The translations under genes and the position numbers were made by a program. DNA of 6,014 nucleotides from JAISGQ01 sp045604945 (lineage in GTDB: Bacteria > Bacillota > Clostridia > Oscillospirales > Acutalibacteraceae), in the NCBI GenBank assembly GCA_045604945.1, contig JAZUPA010000170.1, positions 1 through 6,014 on the forward strand, given 5' to 3'. Positions 1 through 5,729 of the stretch are shown here, piece by piece. The notes under the pieces were generated by a model. That model saw nothing but the letters and a program-made list of their open reading frames with translations, was not told the DNA's origin and searched no databases. Each line of letters starts with the position of its first letter. Position 1 is the stretch's first letter.

Positions 1-150
1 GAAGCAGCAGCTGAAGAGGCTCCTGTAGAAGAAGCAGCAGCTGAAGAGGCTCCTGTAGAAGAAGCAGCAGCTGAAGAGGCTCCCGCAGAGGAAGCAGCAG
101 CTGAAGAGGCTCCCGTAGAGGAAGCAGCAGCTGAAGAGGCTCCCGCAGAG
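1..150 (+). repeat. Five tandem 30-bp repeats within a coding region
   Basis: Five head-to-tail units lie at 1-30, 31-60, 61-90, 91-120 and 121-150. The first 22 bases of each unit (GAAGCAGCAG CTGAAGAGGC TC) are invariant, and all variation lies in the last 8 bases. Units 1 and 2 are identical to each other, as are units 3 and 5. The only amino-acid change is Val or Ala at position 9 of the unit (order V, V, A, V, A); the other differences are silent. The array runs off the left edge, so its full copy number is unknown. Confidence 0.95.
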
Positions 151-168
151 GAGACTCCTGCTGAATAA
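1..168 (+). CDS. C-terminal end of a protein with acidic/alanine decapeptide repeats (partial)
   Basis: Only the last 55 codons are present; the gene begins outside the window and ends at TAA 166-168. The frame reads five copies of a 10-residue unit of the form EAAAEEAP(V/A)E and then ETPAE. The tail is very acidic, rich in Ala and Glu, and has no Cys or aromatic residues, so it is probably a disordered or helical extension and not a catalytic domain. Such tails occur at the C-termini of some clostridial ribosomal proteins, trigger factor and surface proteins, but nothing visible here chooses among these, so the protein is left unnamed. A strong terminator begins 15 bases after the stop, so this is the last gene of its transcript. 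The frame is open throughout, and the repeat length is a multiple of three, so copy-number changes would keep the frame. Confidence 0.8.
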   Translation, partial: EAAAEEAPVEEAAAEEAPVEEAAAEEAPAEEAAAEEAPVEEAAAEEAPAEETPAE

Positions 169-183
169 TCAGATTATTCAATA

Positions 184-217
184 AAAAGGTGGATATCCGA
201 AAGGGTATCCACCTTTT
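184..217 (+). terminator. Rho-independent terminator of the repeat-protein gene
   Basis: A perfect 12-bp stem pairs 184-195 (AAAAGGTGGATA) with 206-217 (TATCCACCTTTT). It is extended inward by three more pairs, one of them G-U, closing on a GAAA tetraloop at 199-202. The descending arm ends in TTTT and is followed by ACTTTAT. The position, 15 bases after the TAA at 166-168, fits termination of the left-edge gene. The A-run on the ascending arm means it could also work on the other strand. Confidence 0.9.
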
Positions 218-298
218 ACTTTATGCATTTTCACTTAAAAGCTATGTCTTCAGATTTTACAAATGAAACACTTTTCTTTGTAATCCTGCCGTCATGAA

Positions 299-336
299 AA
301 ACCGAGGGAATCCTTTTTTCAGGATCACCTCGGTTT
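299..336 (-). terminator. Rho-independent terminator of the XRE/S24-like regulator gene
   Basis: A 9-bp outer stem pairs 299-307 (AAACCGAGG) with 328-336 (CCTCGGTTT). A 2x2 internal mismatch follows, then an inner 5-bp stem (310-314 with 321-325). Read on the minus strand, the hairpin begins a few bases after the regulator's stop codon (343-345) and runs into a T-run. No comparable T-run follows it on the plus strand, so it is assigned to the minus-strand gene. With the hairpin at 184-217 it separates two convergent genes. Confidence 0.85.
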
Positions 337-342
337 GATTAT

Positions 343-1032
343 TCAGATTTCACTTCTTCTGACCTGGACTGCAGCACCGATAATTCTTACAGGGATATTT
401 GCAATCTCCTCAGTTGAGTAGAACTTGCTGTCGTATGCAGGATCAAGAGGGATAATGATTTTTCCTTCACGCTTCTTATTGACAGTGCAGAGGAAAGCGT
501 CTCCATCCCCTATACTTACAATAGCAACCTGATCCCGTGCAACCTTCATTTTCTTCTCAAACACGATAACATCACCGGAATAATAGCGCGGCGCATAACG
601 TCCGGCGCCGACCTTGTATCCAAAGAATTCCTTGCCGCCTACAAGCCAGTTTTTCGGAATGAGTTCGTAAGAGGACTCGTCAATCTCACCCTCTCCGAAA
701 TCCTTCATGTTCTTATAGACTTTAAGCACAAGTGCTGTTGTTTCTTCGCCCTGAACTGCCTTGGGAGGATACTTTTCATCGGTCTTTCCCATAAGATAGT
801 CGCTGGAAACACCCATTATCAACCCCATGCAATATACCATGCTGGCGCTGGGTTCATGGATTCCGTTTTCATATTTTGAAAGCATGCCCTTATTTGTATT
901 GGCTGCAAACTCTTTGTTCAGTCGCTCTGCAATATTGCCAAGTGAAAGTCCTGCTTCTTTTCTTACTTCTTTGATTCTTTTACCGATAAGGATGCATTCT
1001 GCCTTCTTTTCCGGTGTCTGCTGCATTCTCAT
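343..1032 (-). CDS. XRE-family transcriptional regulator with a catalytically degenerate S24/LexA-like C-terminal domain
   Basis: The protein is 229 residues. Residues about 16-82 form an XRE/Cro-CI helix-turn-helix domain: IGKRIKEVRKEAGLS opens it, helix 2 spans about 30-40, the recognition helix spans about 48-56 (KGMLSKYENG), and the domain closes with SSDYLMG. After a linker of about 50 residues, residues about 136-225 resemble the peptidase S24 fold of CI-like repressors (EFFGYKV, SGDVIVF, PLDPAYDSKF, IIGAAVQVRR). The nucleophile motif GDSMxP is replaced by AGRYAP, putting Arg145 where Ser should be, and the general-base Lys position reads Cys182, so self-cleavage is not expected. The likely role is a cytoplasmic DNA-binding repressor or activator of unknown target. 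ATG at 1032 is preferred over ATG at 1026 because GGAG (1043-1046) lies 10 bases upstream. It is followed by its own terminator and is probably monocistronic. Confidence 0.88.
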   Translation of the reverse strand: MRMQQTPEKKAECILIGKRIKEVRKEAGLSLGNIAERLNKEFAANTNKGMLSKYENGIHEPSASMVYCMGLIMGVSSDYLMGKTDEKYPPKAVQGEETTALVLKVYKNMKDFGEGEIDESSYELIPKNWLVGGKEFFGYKVGAGRYAPRYYSGDVIVFEKKMKVARDQVAIVSIGDGDAFLCTVNKKREGKIIIPLDPAYDSKFYSTEEIANIPVRIIGAAVQVRRSEI

Positions 1033-1068
1033 TTTAGATACACTCCAAATTATAATATATTTAAAGCG

Positions 1069-1080
1069 AACAGCCCTGTT
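1069..1080. promoter_or_regulatory. Possible operator: inverted repeat AACAG-CC-CTGTT
   Basis: A perfect 5-bp inverted repeat with a 2-bp spacer sits between the candidate promoter and the ribosome binding site of the XRE-type regulator. XRE repressors usually bind short palindromes near their own promoter, so autoregulation is a reasonable guess. The element is short and occurs once in the leader, so it could be chance. Confidence 0.25.
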
Positions 1081-1107
1081 GCAGACTATTGCTCTTTTAT
1101 CATTATC

Positions 1108-1136
1108 AGTATATCATAAAGTTGCTAATTTGGAAA
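1108..1136 (-). promoter_or_regulatory. Candidate sigma-A-like promoter of the regulator gene
   Basis: On the minus strand, TTTCCA (1131-1136) and TATACT (1108-1113) are separated by 17 bases, giving a leader of about 70 bases before ATG 1032. The -35 match is weak (4 of 6). A perfect TATAAT also lies nearer the gene at 1049-1054, but a transcript from it would start at or inside the Shine-Dalgarno site and it has no -35 box at the right distance, so the upstream pair is preferred. Confidence 0.4.
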
Positions 1137-1233
1137 TACCTTTTTTCTAAAAAAACTTTGAATTTTGAAAGATTTGGTATTTTATCAAAATTTACCGCTG
1201 AATAATTGATATTGATATTGTTTTCTCGGACAG

Positions 1234-1250
1234 CTGATTTATTCTGAAAA
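1234..1250. repeat. 17-bp exact repeat at a gene end, copy 1
   Basis: CTGATTTATTCTGAAAA spans the nadA stop codon (antisense to nadA). The identical 17 bases recur at 5713-5729 across the stop codon of the serine hydrolase. Confidence 0.8.
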
Positions 1251-2138
1251 CAGATGACAAAGCGACTGCTTCGCTTTTTCTGCTATAACTCTGTCAATCT
1301 CGATAATTTCTCCGTATTCTCCGTTGACCACCCTCAGAAGAGTATCAAGAGACGTTCTCTCCATGTGATTGCAGGTCAGCTTTTCAGGTGTAAGACTATG
1401 AAATATCTTATCAGGGTACATCGCGCTGAGTCTTGCAGCTATACTGCTTTCCGCCGCTATTATGACCTCATCGCACTCTGCGCACCATTCCATCAGCTGC
1501 CCTGCAGAGCCCGCGAAATCCACATTTTTCACAACCTCCTGACGGCACCCCAGATGGGCTGCTGTTTTTGCATTCTGCCACAGCTGACGGGCAAGCTCTA
1601 TATCTCGCAGTGTAACACTGTCGTGAATCGGACAGCAGCAATTCCATGTCAGTATATCCTTGCCGGTTTTTTCTTTTATACCTTCAGCAATATTTCTGTC
1701 AGGGACAAAAAGTATCTTTTTATTTTCGATTTTTGAGCAGATTTCTTCTGCTGTTGAGGTTGTAACGCAAATGTCGCACTCCGCTTTCACTGCTGCATTT
1801 GTGTTGACATAAGCTACGATGCATGTATCATCGTTATCTTCCCGATATGCCCTGAGTCTTGAGGGCAGAATTTGGTTTGCCATCGGGCAGGTTGCCTCCG
1901 GATGCGCCAGAATAACGCATTTTTCAGGCGCCATTATCTTTATCATTTCCGCAATAAACCGCACTGCGCACACTATCACAGTATGCGCGCTGCATTTTAT
2001 TGCTTCTTTCACTATTTCAAATGTATCCCCGGTAAAATCCGCGGCATATGACAGCTCCTGAGACTGGTACAGATGGGCTGCGATGAATATATCCTTATCT
2101 TTGCGCGCTTCTTTGATAGCGGCAAGCTTTAATTCCAT
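1239..2138 (-). CDS. nadA: Quinolinate synthase (NadA), divergent
   Basis: NadA condenses iminoaspartate with dihydroxyacetone phosphate to quinolinate, the NAD precursor, using a [4Fe-4S] cluster in the cytoplasm. From the start chosen here the product is 299 residues, the usual length for the family. Family landmarks in order are AHLYQ (His22, Tyr24), ADFTGD (34-38), PEATCPMA (Cys84), AYVNT (Tyr110, Asn112), TTSTA (126-130), LFVPDRN (143-149), CPIHD (Cys169, His172) and TCNHM (Cys256). Cys84, Cys169 and Cys256 match the three cluster ligands. Other catalytic positions are altered: GDS is GDT, HPEC is HLGC (Glu lost), GSTS is GSAG and GTE is AAE. Three Cys in a row occur at 167-169. The start at 2138 has GGAGGT 7 bases upstream; the frame extends 25 codons further to ATG 2213, but that extension resembles no NadA and overlaps the promoter. 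There is no nadB or nadC beside it. Altered activity is possible; the family assignment is firm. Confidence 0.87.
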   Translation of the reverse strand: MELKLAAIKEARKDKDIFIAAHLYQSQELSYAADFTGDTFEIVKEAIKCSAHTVIVCAVRFIAEMIKIMAPEKCVILAHPEATCPMANQILPSRLRAYREDNDDTCIVAYVNTNAAVKAECDICVTTSTAEEICSKIENKKILFVPDRNIAEGIKEKTGKDILTWNCCCPIHDSVTLRDIELARQLWQNAKTAAHLGCRQEVVKNVDFAGSAGQLMEWCAECDEVIIAAESSIAARLSAMYPDKIFHSLTPEKLTCNHMERTSLDTLLRVVNGEYGEIIEIDRVIAEKAKQSLCHLFSE

Positions 2139-2145
2139 TGTTTCT

Positions 2146-2151
2146 ACCTCC
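2146..2151 (-). promoter_or_regulatory. Shine-Dalgarno site that fixes the nadA start
   Basis: On the minus strand GGAGGT is followed by 7 bases and then ATG at 2138. The longer alternative start at 2213 has only a weak AAAGTG upstream. This supports the 299-residue protein over a 324-residue one. Confidence 0.85.
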
Positions 2152-2171
2152 ACACATTTATGGCAATGATA

Positions 2172-2200
2172 ATCATATTTTAAATTGTTTACATAATCAA
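2172..2200 (-). promoter_or_regulatory. Candidate sigma-A-like promoter of nadA
   Basis: On the minus strand TTGATT (2195-2200) and TATGAT (2172-2177) are separated by exactly 17 AT-rich bases. Transcription would begin near 2165, about 27 bases before ATG 2138 and downstream of the alternative ATG at 2213, which would then be untranscribed. The spacer contains TGTAAACA, which might be part of a regulator site, but no known NAD-regulator motif is claimed. Confidence 0.55.
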
Positions 2201-2275
2201 TATGTATTTGCACTTTGTATTTTAATTGACATAATTTGCCATATTTGTGTAATTGTTTTGTAATTGAAAAGTAAA

Positions 2276-2303
2276 AGACCGCACTGCCCTTGCAATACGG
2301 TCT
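2276..2303 (-). terminator. Rho-independent terminator of the NlpC/P60 gene
   Basis: A 12-bp stem pairs 2276-2287 with 2292-2303 around a 4-base loop; two of the pairs are G-U when read on the minus strand. On that strand the hairpin is followed by TTTACTTTTC. It lies just after the stop codon at 2312, so the NlpC/P60 transcript should end before nadA. Confidence 0.85.
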
Positions 2304-2311
2304 CTCATCTG

Positions 2312-4027
2312 TTAATTGAAAATACTGCCTTCAAGCTCTTCAAGTGCTTCAGAAGTCAGCTCATAGCTTTCGCCGTTTTTATATATGACTGTTACAGGCT
2401 CTGACTGAGAAAAAGCCCCAAGGGTCGAAAGTCCTCCGACGTTGCCGTAACGGGATATAAACTGCTCGGGAGCTGCGGTCTTGCTGTACTTTAACAATCC
2501 CTGAGACTGTTCAAGCACTCCTCCTGCAGATTCTATACCAAGAGAATCGTACAGGTCTCCTCCCAGCTCGTAATATTCCTCACCATATTCTTTCTCGCTC
2601 TGTGAGTTACCTGCTGTCAGGTCGTTGAAAAGCAGATACTGGGTGTATTCATCTGCTGCACCTGTTGCTTCAACACCTGCACTGAGCTGAAATCTCATTA
2701 CAGCGTCACGGGTAAAGCTTCCGTAATAGCTTGTAAGCGGCTGTTCATAAAAGCCTTTGCTGCGGAGTTTCTCCTGCAATGCTGTAACGGCTTCTCCTGT
2801 CGAGCCGATTTCAAGACGTGTGTATTCAGTTTCCCAACCGGGAATTTCCTCAATACTGTCGGTCGGCGATATCACTTCCGGTTGTGTCGGCTCTGTTTCT
2901 ATATCTGTGCTTTCGGTGATCTCCGTTGCAGATGTTGCAGTGGTCGTTGCTGTTGTGGTTTCTGTCACTGTTGTCGCAGTCGTTGTTGTGGTTTCTGTAG
3001 TTGTTGTTCCGTACAGCGGCGCATCCTTCGAGTACAGTTTTTCCTGTGTTTCATTGCCTGCTATTCCGTCAACTTTGAGATCAGCTGCTTTCTGAAAAAG
3101 TCTTACCGCTGCCTCCGTCTGGGTTCCGTAATACCCCGACGGAGCTGCACCCAGATAGCCCAGCTCAACAAGTCTGATCTGCAGCGCTGTGACCTCGTCA
3201 GATCGCTCTCCATAACGCAATGCTTTGTACTTCTGCGTTTCTGCAGTTGCAGTGGTTTTTGTCTCTGATTCGGTTGTTGAAGCAGTTGTGGTGGTTTTGG
3301 TGGTAGCTTTTGTTGTGGTTGTAGTTTTTGTTGTTGATGTTGTGGTGCTCTGAGTCGTGGTTGTAGTTTTTGTTGTGGTAGTTGATGTTGCCGCAGAAGT
3401 GGTGGTTGTTGATTCTGTTGCCTTTCCCTTCAGTGCTCCTGATTTTCCGAAATCGTATGTAATACCGTCAACGGTGAAATGACCGATTACAAACTCTCCG
3501 TTATGGTAATAATATGTTGAGCCGTTGAAATCGTACCAGCCTGTAGTGGGATAGGATATCATGCCTATCTTGAACCATTTCACCCACGGAGACCAGTGCC
3601 TGCTGTTGAGTTCGGAATACACTACGTTTACTCTGCTGTTTCGAGCATCAACAACCATATCGGTTCCATCCTCAGATTTTCCGACATACACCCCTGCATG
3701 ACCCTCACACCAGAGACCAAGCCCGTGAACCCTGGGAATTGTTTTGATATCTCCGCTTTCACTGGATGCATCAAGCAGGGCTTTTGCTCCGCCGCCCCTA
3801 CCGTTGCAGTAAGAGCGTATCAGACCTGAGCAGTCTATTGTCCCCTCAGTGGAGCCGCCGTAGACATATTTCCATCCTTCGTTATATGCACGCAGCGCCC
3901 ATTCTGCCATTCCTATTCCGGTTTTGCCGCTTATAACAGCCGCTGATGACGGCAACGCAAAACTGCATACTATCGATAATATGAGAATCGCGCAGAGTAT
4001 TCTGCGATATATAAAAGAGCCTTTCAT
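2312..4027 (-). CDS. Secreted NlpC/P60 endopeptidase with cell-wall-binding-like stretch and two peptidoglycan-binding domains
   Basis: The protein is 571 residues. Residues 1-30 are a Sec signal peptide: basic MKGSFIYRR, a hydrophobic core and a likely cut after PSSAA. Residues about 36-155 form an NlpC/P60 cysteine peptidase domain with Cys66 (TIDCSGLI) and His110 (EGHAGVYVG); the third catalytic position appears to be Asp127 (VVDAR) and not the common His. Residues about 162-201 resemble the aromatic/Gly cell-wall-binding repeats of choline- or glucan-binding proteins (GWYDFNGSTYYY). A Thr-rich linker (206-262) leads to a PG_binding_1 domain (about 268-332), a second Thr-rich linker (341-383) leads to another (about 403-470), and a 100-residue acidic tail follows with no domain I recognise. 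The likely role is cleavage of peptide stems in peptidoglycan outside the cell. ATG 4027 has GAGG (4035-4038) 7 bases upstream. It stands alone, with its own promoter and terminator. Confidence 0.9.
   Translation of the reverse strand: MKGSFIYRRILCAILILSIVCSFALPSSAAVISGKTGIGMAEWALRAYNEGWKYVYGGSTEGTIDCSGLIRSYCNGRGGGAKALLDASSESGDIKTIPRVHGLGLWCEGHAGVYVGKSEDGTDMVVDARNSRVNVVYSELNSRHWSPWVKWFKIGMISYPTTGWYDFNGSTYYYHNGEFVIGHFTVDGITYDFGKSGALKGKATESTTTTSAATSTTTTKTTTTTQSTTTSTTKTTTTTKATTKTTTTASTTESETKTTATAETQKYKALRYGERSDEVTALQIRLVELGYLGAAPSGYYGTQTEAAVRLFQKAADLKVDGIAGNETQEKLYSKDAPLYGTTTTETTTTTATTVTETTTATTTATSATEITESTDIETEPTQPEVISPTDSIEEIPGWETEYTRLEIGSTGEAVTALQEKLRSKGFYEQPLTSYYGSFTRDAVMRFQLSAGVEATGAADEYTQYLLFNDLTAGNSQSEKEYGEEYYELGGDLYDSLGIESAGGVLEQSQGLLKYSKTAAPEQFISRYGNVGGLSTLGAFSQSEPVTVIYKNGESYELTSEALEELEGSIFN
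2879..3007 (-). repeat. Low-complexity Thr-rich linker 2 coding repeat
   Basis: This stretch codes for residues about 341-383 between the two peptidoglycan-binding domains. It opens as nearly pure Thr (TTTTETTTTTATT) and grades into a Glu/Pro-containing segment (ESTDIETEPTQPE). Its codon make-up is like linker 1, so the two may share an origin by duplication of linker plus binding domain. Confidence 0.8.
3242..3412 (-). repeat. Low-complexity Thr-rich linker 1 coding repeat
   Basis: This stretch codes for residues about 206-262 of the NlpC/P60 protein and is nearly all Thr with scattered Ser, Ala, Lys and Glu. The DNA is a degenerate run of ACA/ACC/ACT codons, seen on the plus strand as GTTGT and GTGGT units. 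Such linkers are typical of secreted Ruminococcus proteins and are often O-glycosylated. The antisense reading gives long Val runs that should not be called genes. Confidence 0.85.
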
Positions 4028-4079
4028 AGTAAAACCTCGCTGCTTTTATTAAAAATTTACATTTTCCTGCTTTTATTTT

Positions 4080-4108
4080 ATTATACTGATGTAGGATAAT
4101 CAATGTAA
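4080..4108 (-). promoter_or_regulatory. Promoter of the NlpC/P60 gene
   Basis: On the minus strand TTACAT (4103-4108) and a perfect TATAAT (4080-4085) are separated by 17 bases. Transcription would begin near 4073, leaving a leader of about 45 bases before ATG 4027. The gap is AT-rich, as expected for a promoter region. Confidence 0.65.
4082..4087 (+). promoter_or_regulatory. Candidate -10 box of the serine hydrolase gene, overlapping the divergent promoter
   Basis: TATACT lies on the plus strand about 40 bases before ATG 4127 and shares four bases with the -10 box of the divergent gene. No good -35 box is found at 16-18 bases; TTTACA at 4056-4061 is 20 bases away. The assignment is therefore tentative. 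Confidence 0.35.
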
Positions 4109-4126
4109 TTATTTTGGGGTGATAAT

Positions 4127-5716
4127 ATGTCATATACGCTCGAGCGCACTGTTCCCGAGGCTGTGGGAATAGATTCCAATGCCATAATCGATTTTATCGA
4201 TGCCGCTGCTGAGCAGAACATTGCAATGCACAGTCTTATGGTGCTGCGTCACGGCAAGGCTGCTGCTGAGCTTTACTGGGAGCCATACTGCGCCCAATCG
4301 CTCAATCATGTTTATTCTTTCAGCAAAACCCTGACCTCTGCTGCAATCGGATTCGCTGTGGATGAGGGGCTCATCAGCTATGATGACAGGCTTTGTTCAT
4401 TCTTCCCACGCTATGTTGACAGCGGTGCGGATGAGCAGATTTTCTCTGTGACCATTGAGCATCTGCTCACCATGACCAGCGGCATGGTGCTGGTCAATGA
4501 GATAAGTGCTGTAATGAAAGATGACTGGGTCAGATTCTTTCTCAATTCCGACCTTTCATCCTTCCCCGGTGACAGATTCTGCTACAACAGTCTGAATACC
4601 TACATGCTCGCTGCGGTGCTTCGCAAGGTCAGCGGTGTGGGACTTGTGGATTATCTTACTCCGAGACTTTTCGAGCCCCTGGGAATCAAGGATATTTACT
4701 CTGATAAATGCCCCATGGGACGCGATATAGGCGGCTGGGGAATCCATATAAAAACTGAGGATATGGCTAAATTCGGCCAGCTGCTTCTTATGGGCGGAAA
4801 GCTCGGCGATAAGCAGATTCTTCCTGCAAAATGGGTCGAAAGAAGCATACAGCCGCACTCTGACCCCAGAGATGACAGCAAGTTTCCTGATTCCGGCGAC
4901 TGCTCAAGCGGCTACGGATATCAGATATGGATAAACCGCGATGAAAAATCCTTCCGTGCAGACGGTATGCTGGGTCAGTTTGCCGTTGTTCTTCCTGAGC
5001 TTGACAGCGTTGTTGTCACAACCGCAGGATGCATGGATGAGTATGACGTTCTTAACCTTATCTGGGATAAGATTATCCCTGCAATAGGCTCTGTACCTGA
5101 AACAGATTCCGAAAGCGAATCATATCAGACCCTGAAGGCTAAAGCCTCTTCCCTGTCTGTTGTTGATACTAACCCGAGCGTTGTGTCTATTCTTACCTAT
5201 AAATACAATGGCAAGGAATATATCATGCCGCCGAATATTCAGTCTGTTTTTCCCTTTATGGTTCGATATTCAAAACGCAGTATGATGACAGGAATAGAAT
5301 CCTTCAGCTTCCATTTCGGCGATGAATGCTCGATGAGCTGGATTGAATCGGATACCGAATATACTGTTCCCCTTGTTTTTGACGGGAAATTCACTAAAAT
5401 ATCTGTTCCTTTTTTCGATTCAGATATTCCGTGCTCTGTTTATTCCTTCATCCGCGAGTCATCACCCGGTAAATATGAGCTTGAAGTCATATTGGCTTTT
5501 ACCGATACTCCCCATTCAAGTCATCTGCTCTTCACCTTCGAGAAAGATGAGCTTACTGTGAAATTCAACGAACTGCCGGATTATGTGGATTTTGTCAGAT
5601 TTGCCAGTGACATTATCACCTCGTACAGAAACATCCCACCTCAGATTACAAAAGCGTTGGGAAAGATTGCCGAGGTCACGCTCACTGCAAAAGCTGATGA
5701 CGATGAAGAAAACTGA
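4127..5716 (+). CDS. Beta-lactamase-fold serine hydrolase (class C / esterase VIII type) with C-terminal beta-rich extension
   Basis: The protein is 529 residues. Residues about 5-320 form a beta-lactamase-family serine hydrolase domain. The SxxK motif is Ser64-Phe-Ser-Lys67 (HVYSFSKTLTSAA), followed by DDRLCSFFP and the conserved HLLTMTSGM (112-120). The second motif is Tyr153-Asn-Ser (FCYNS), and the usual KTG or HTG is replaced by Asp279-Gly-Met-Leu-Gly-Gln, a form common in the esterase/6-aminohexanoate-hydrolase branch. This argues for an esterase, amidase or D-amino-acid peptidase and not an antibiotic-resistance enzyme; the substrate is unknown. Residues about 345-490 form a beta-rich C-terminal region without recognised motifs, and the end is acidic (DDDEEN). 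No signal peptide or membrane segment is seen, so it should be cytoplasmic. ATG 4127 has GGGGTG 5 bases upstream. It is transcribed alone, divergent from the NlpC/P60 gene, and ends at a strong hairpin. Confidence 0.9.
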   Translation: MSYTLERTVPEAVGIDSNAIIDFIDAAAEQNIAMHSLMVLRHGKAAAELYWEPYCAQSLNHVYSFSKTLTSAAIGFAVDEGLISYDDRLCSFFPRYVDSGADEQIFSVTIEHLLTMTSGMVLVNEISAVMKDDWVRFFLNSDLSSFPGDRFCYNSLNTYMLAAVLRKVSGVGLVDYLTPRLFEPLGIKDIYSDKCPMGRDIGGWGIHIKTEDMAKFGQLLLMGGKLGDKQILPAKWVERSIQPHSDPRDDSKFPDSGDCSSGYGYQIWINRDEKSFRADGMLGQFAVVLPELDSVVVTTAGCMDEYDVLNLIWDKIIPAIGSVPETDSESESYQTLKAKASSLSVVDTNPSVVSILTYKYNGKEYIMPPNIQSVFPFMVRYSKRSMMTGIESFSFHFGDECSMSWIESDTEYTVPLVFDGKFTKISVPFFDSDIPCSVYSFIRESSPGKYELEVILAFTDTPHSSHLLFTFEKDELTVKFNELPDYVDFVRFASDIITSYRNIPPQITKALGKIAEVTLTAKADDDEEN

Positions 5717-5729
5717 TTTATTCTGAAAA
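5713..5729. repeat. 17-bp exact repeat at a gene end, copy 2
   Basis: This is the same 17-mer as at 1234-1250, here in the sense orientation of the hydrolase gene. It contains the TGA and the first bases of the terminator stem. No larger duplicated block surrounds either copy. Confidence 0.8.

Noticed and set aside
1..150. CRISPR array
   Set aside because: The 30-bp units are contiguous with no spacers and form an open coding frame.
827..1150. Plus-strand open frame of 107 codons
   Set aside because: Lies mostly antisense to the N-terminal half of the regulator and its promoter region; hydrophobic composition with no recognised domain.
1170..1240. Terminator for nadA
   Set aside because: Only AT-rich sequence with a weak, mismatched hairpin and a short TTGATA direct repeat is seen; no convincing stem with a T-run.
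1254..2061. Two plus-strand open frames antisense to nadA
   Set aside because: Complementary to a clear NadA coding sequence; no family motifs or good ribosome binding sites.
2226..2254. Plus-strand TTGACA as a promoter
   Set aside because: The -35 is perfect, but the hexamer 17 bases downstream (near GTAATT) is a poor -10, and no plus-strand gene follows.
2757..3268. Plus-strand frames rich in Val and Cys
   Set aside because: They are the antisense reading of the Thr-rich linker codons; the low-complexity Val and Cys runs are artefacts.
3882..4133. Minus-strand open frame of 83 codons
   Set aside because: Overlaps the start of the NlpC/P60 gene in another frame and begins inside the serine hydrolase gene; no supporting motif.
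4556..4881. Two minus-strand open frames within the hydrolase
   Set aside because: Antisense shadows of a strongly supported coding sequence.
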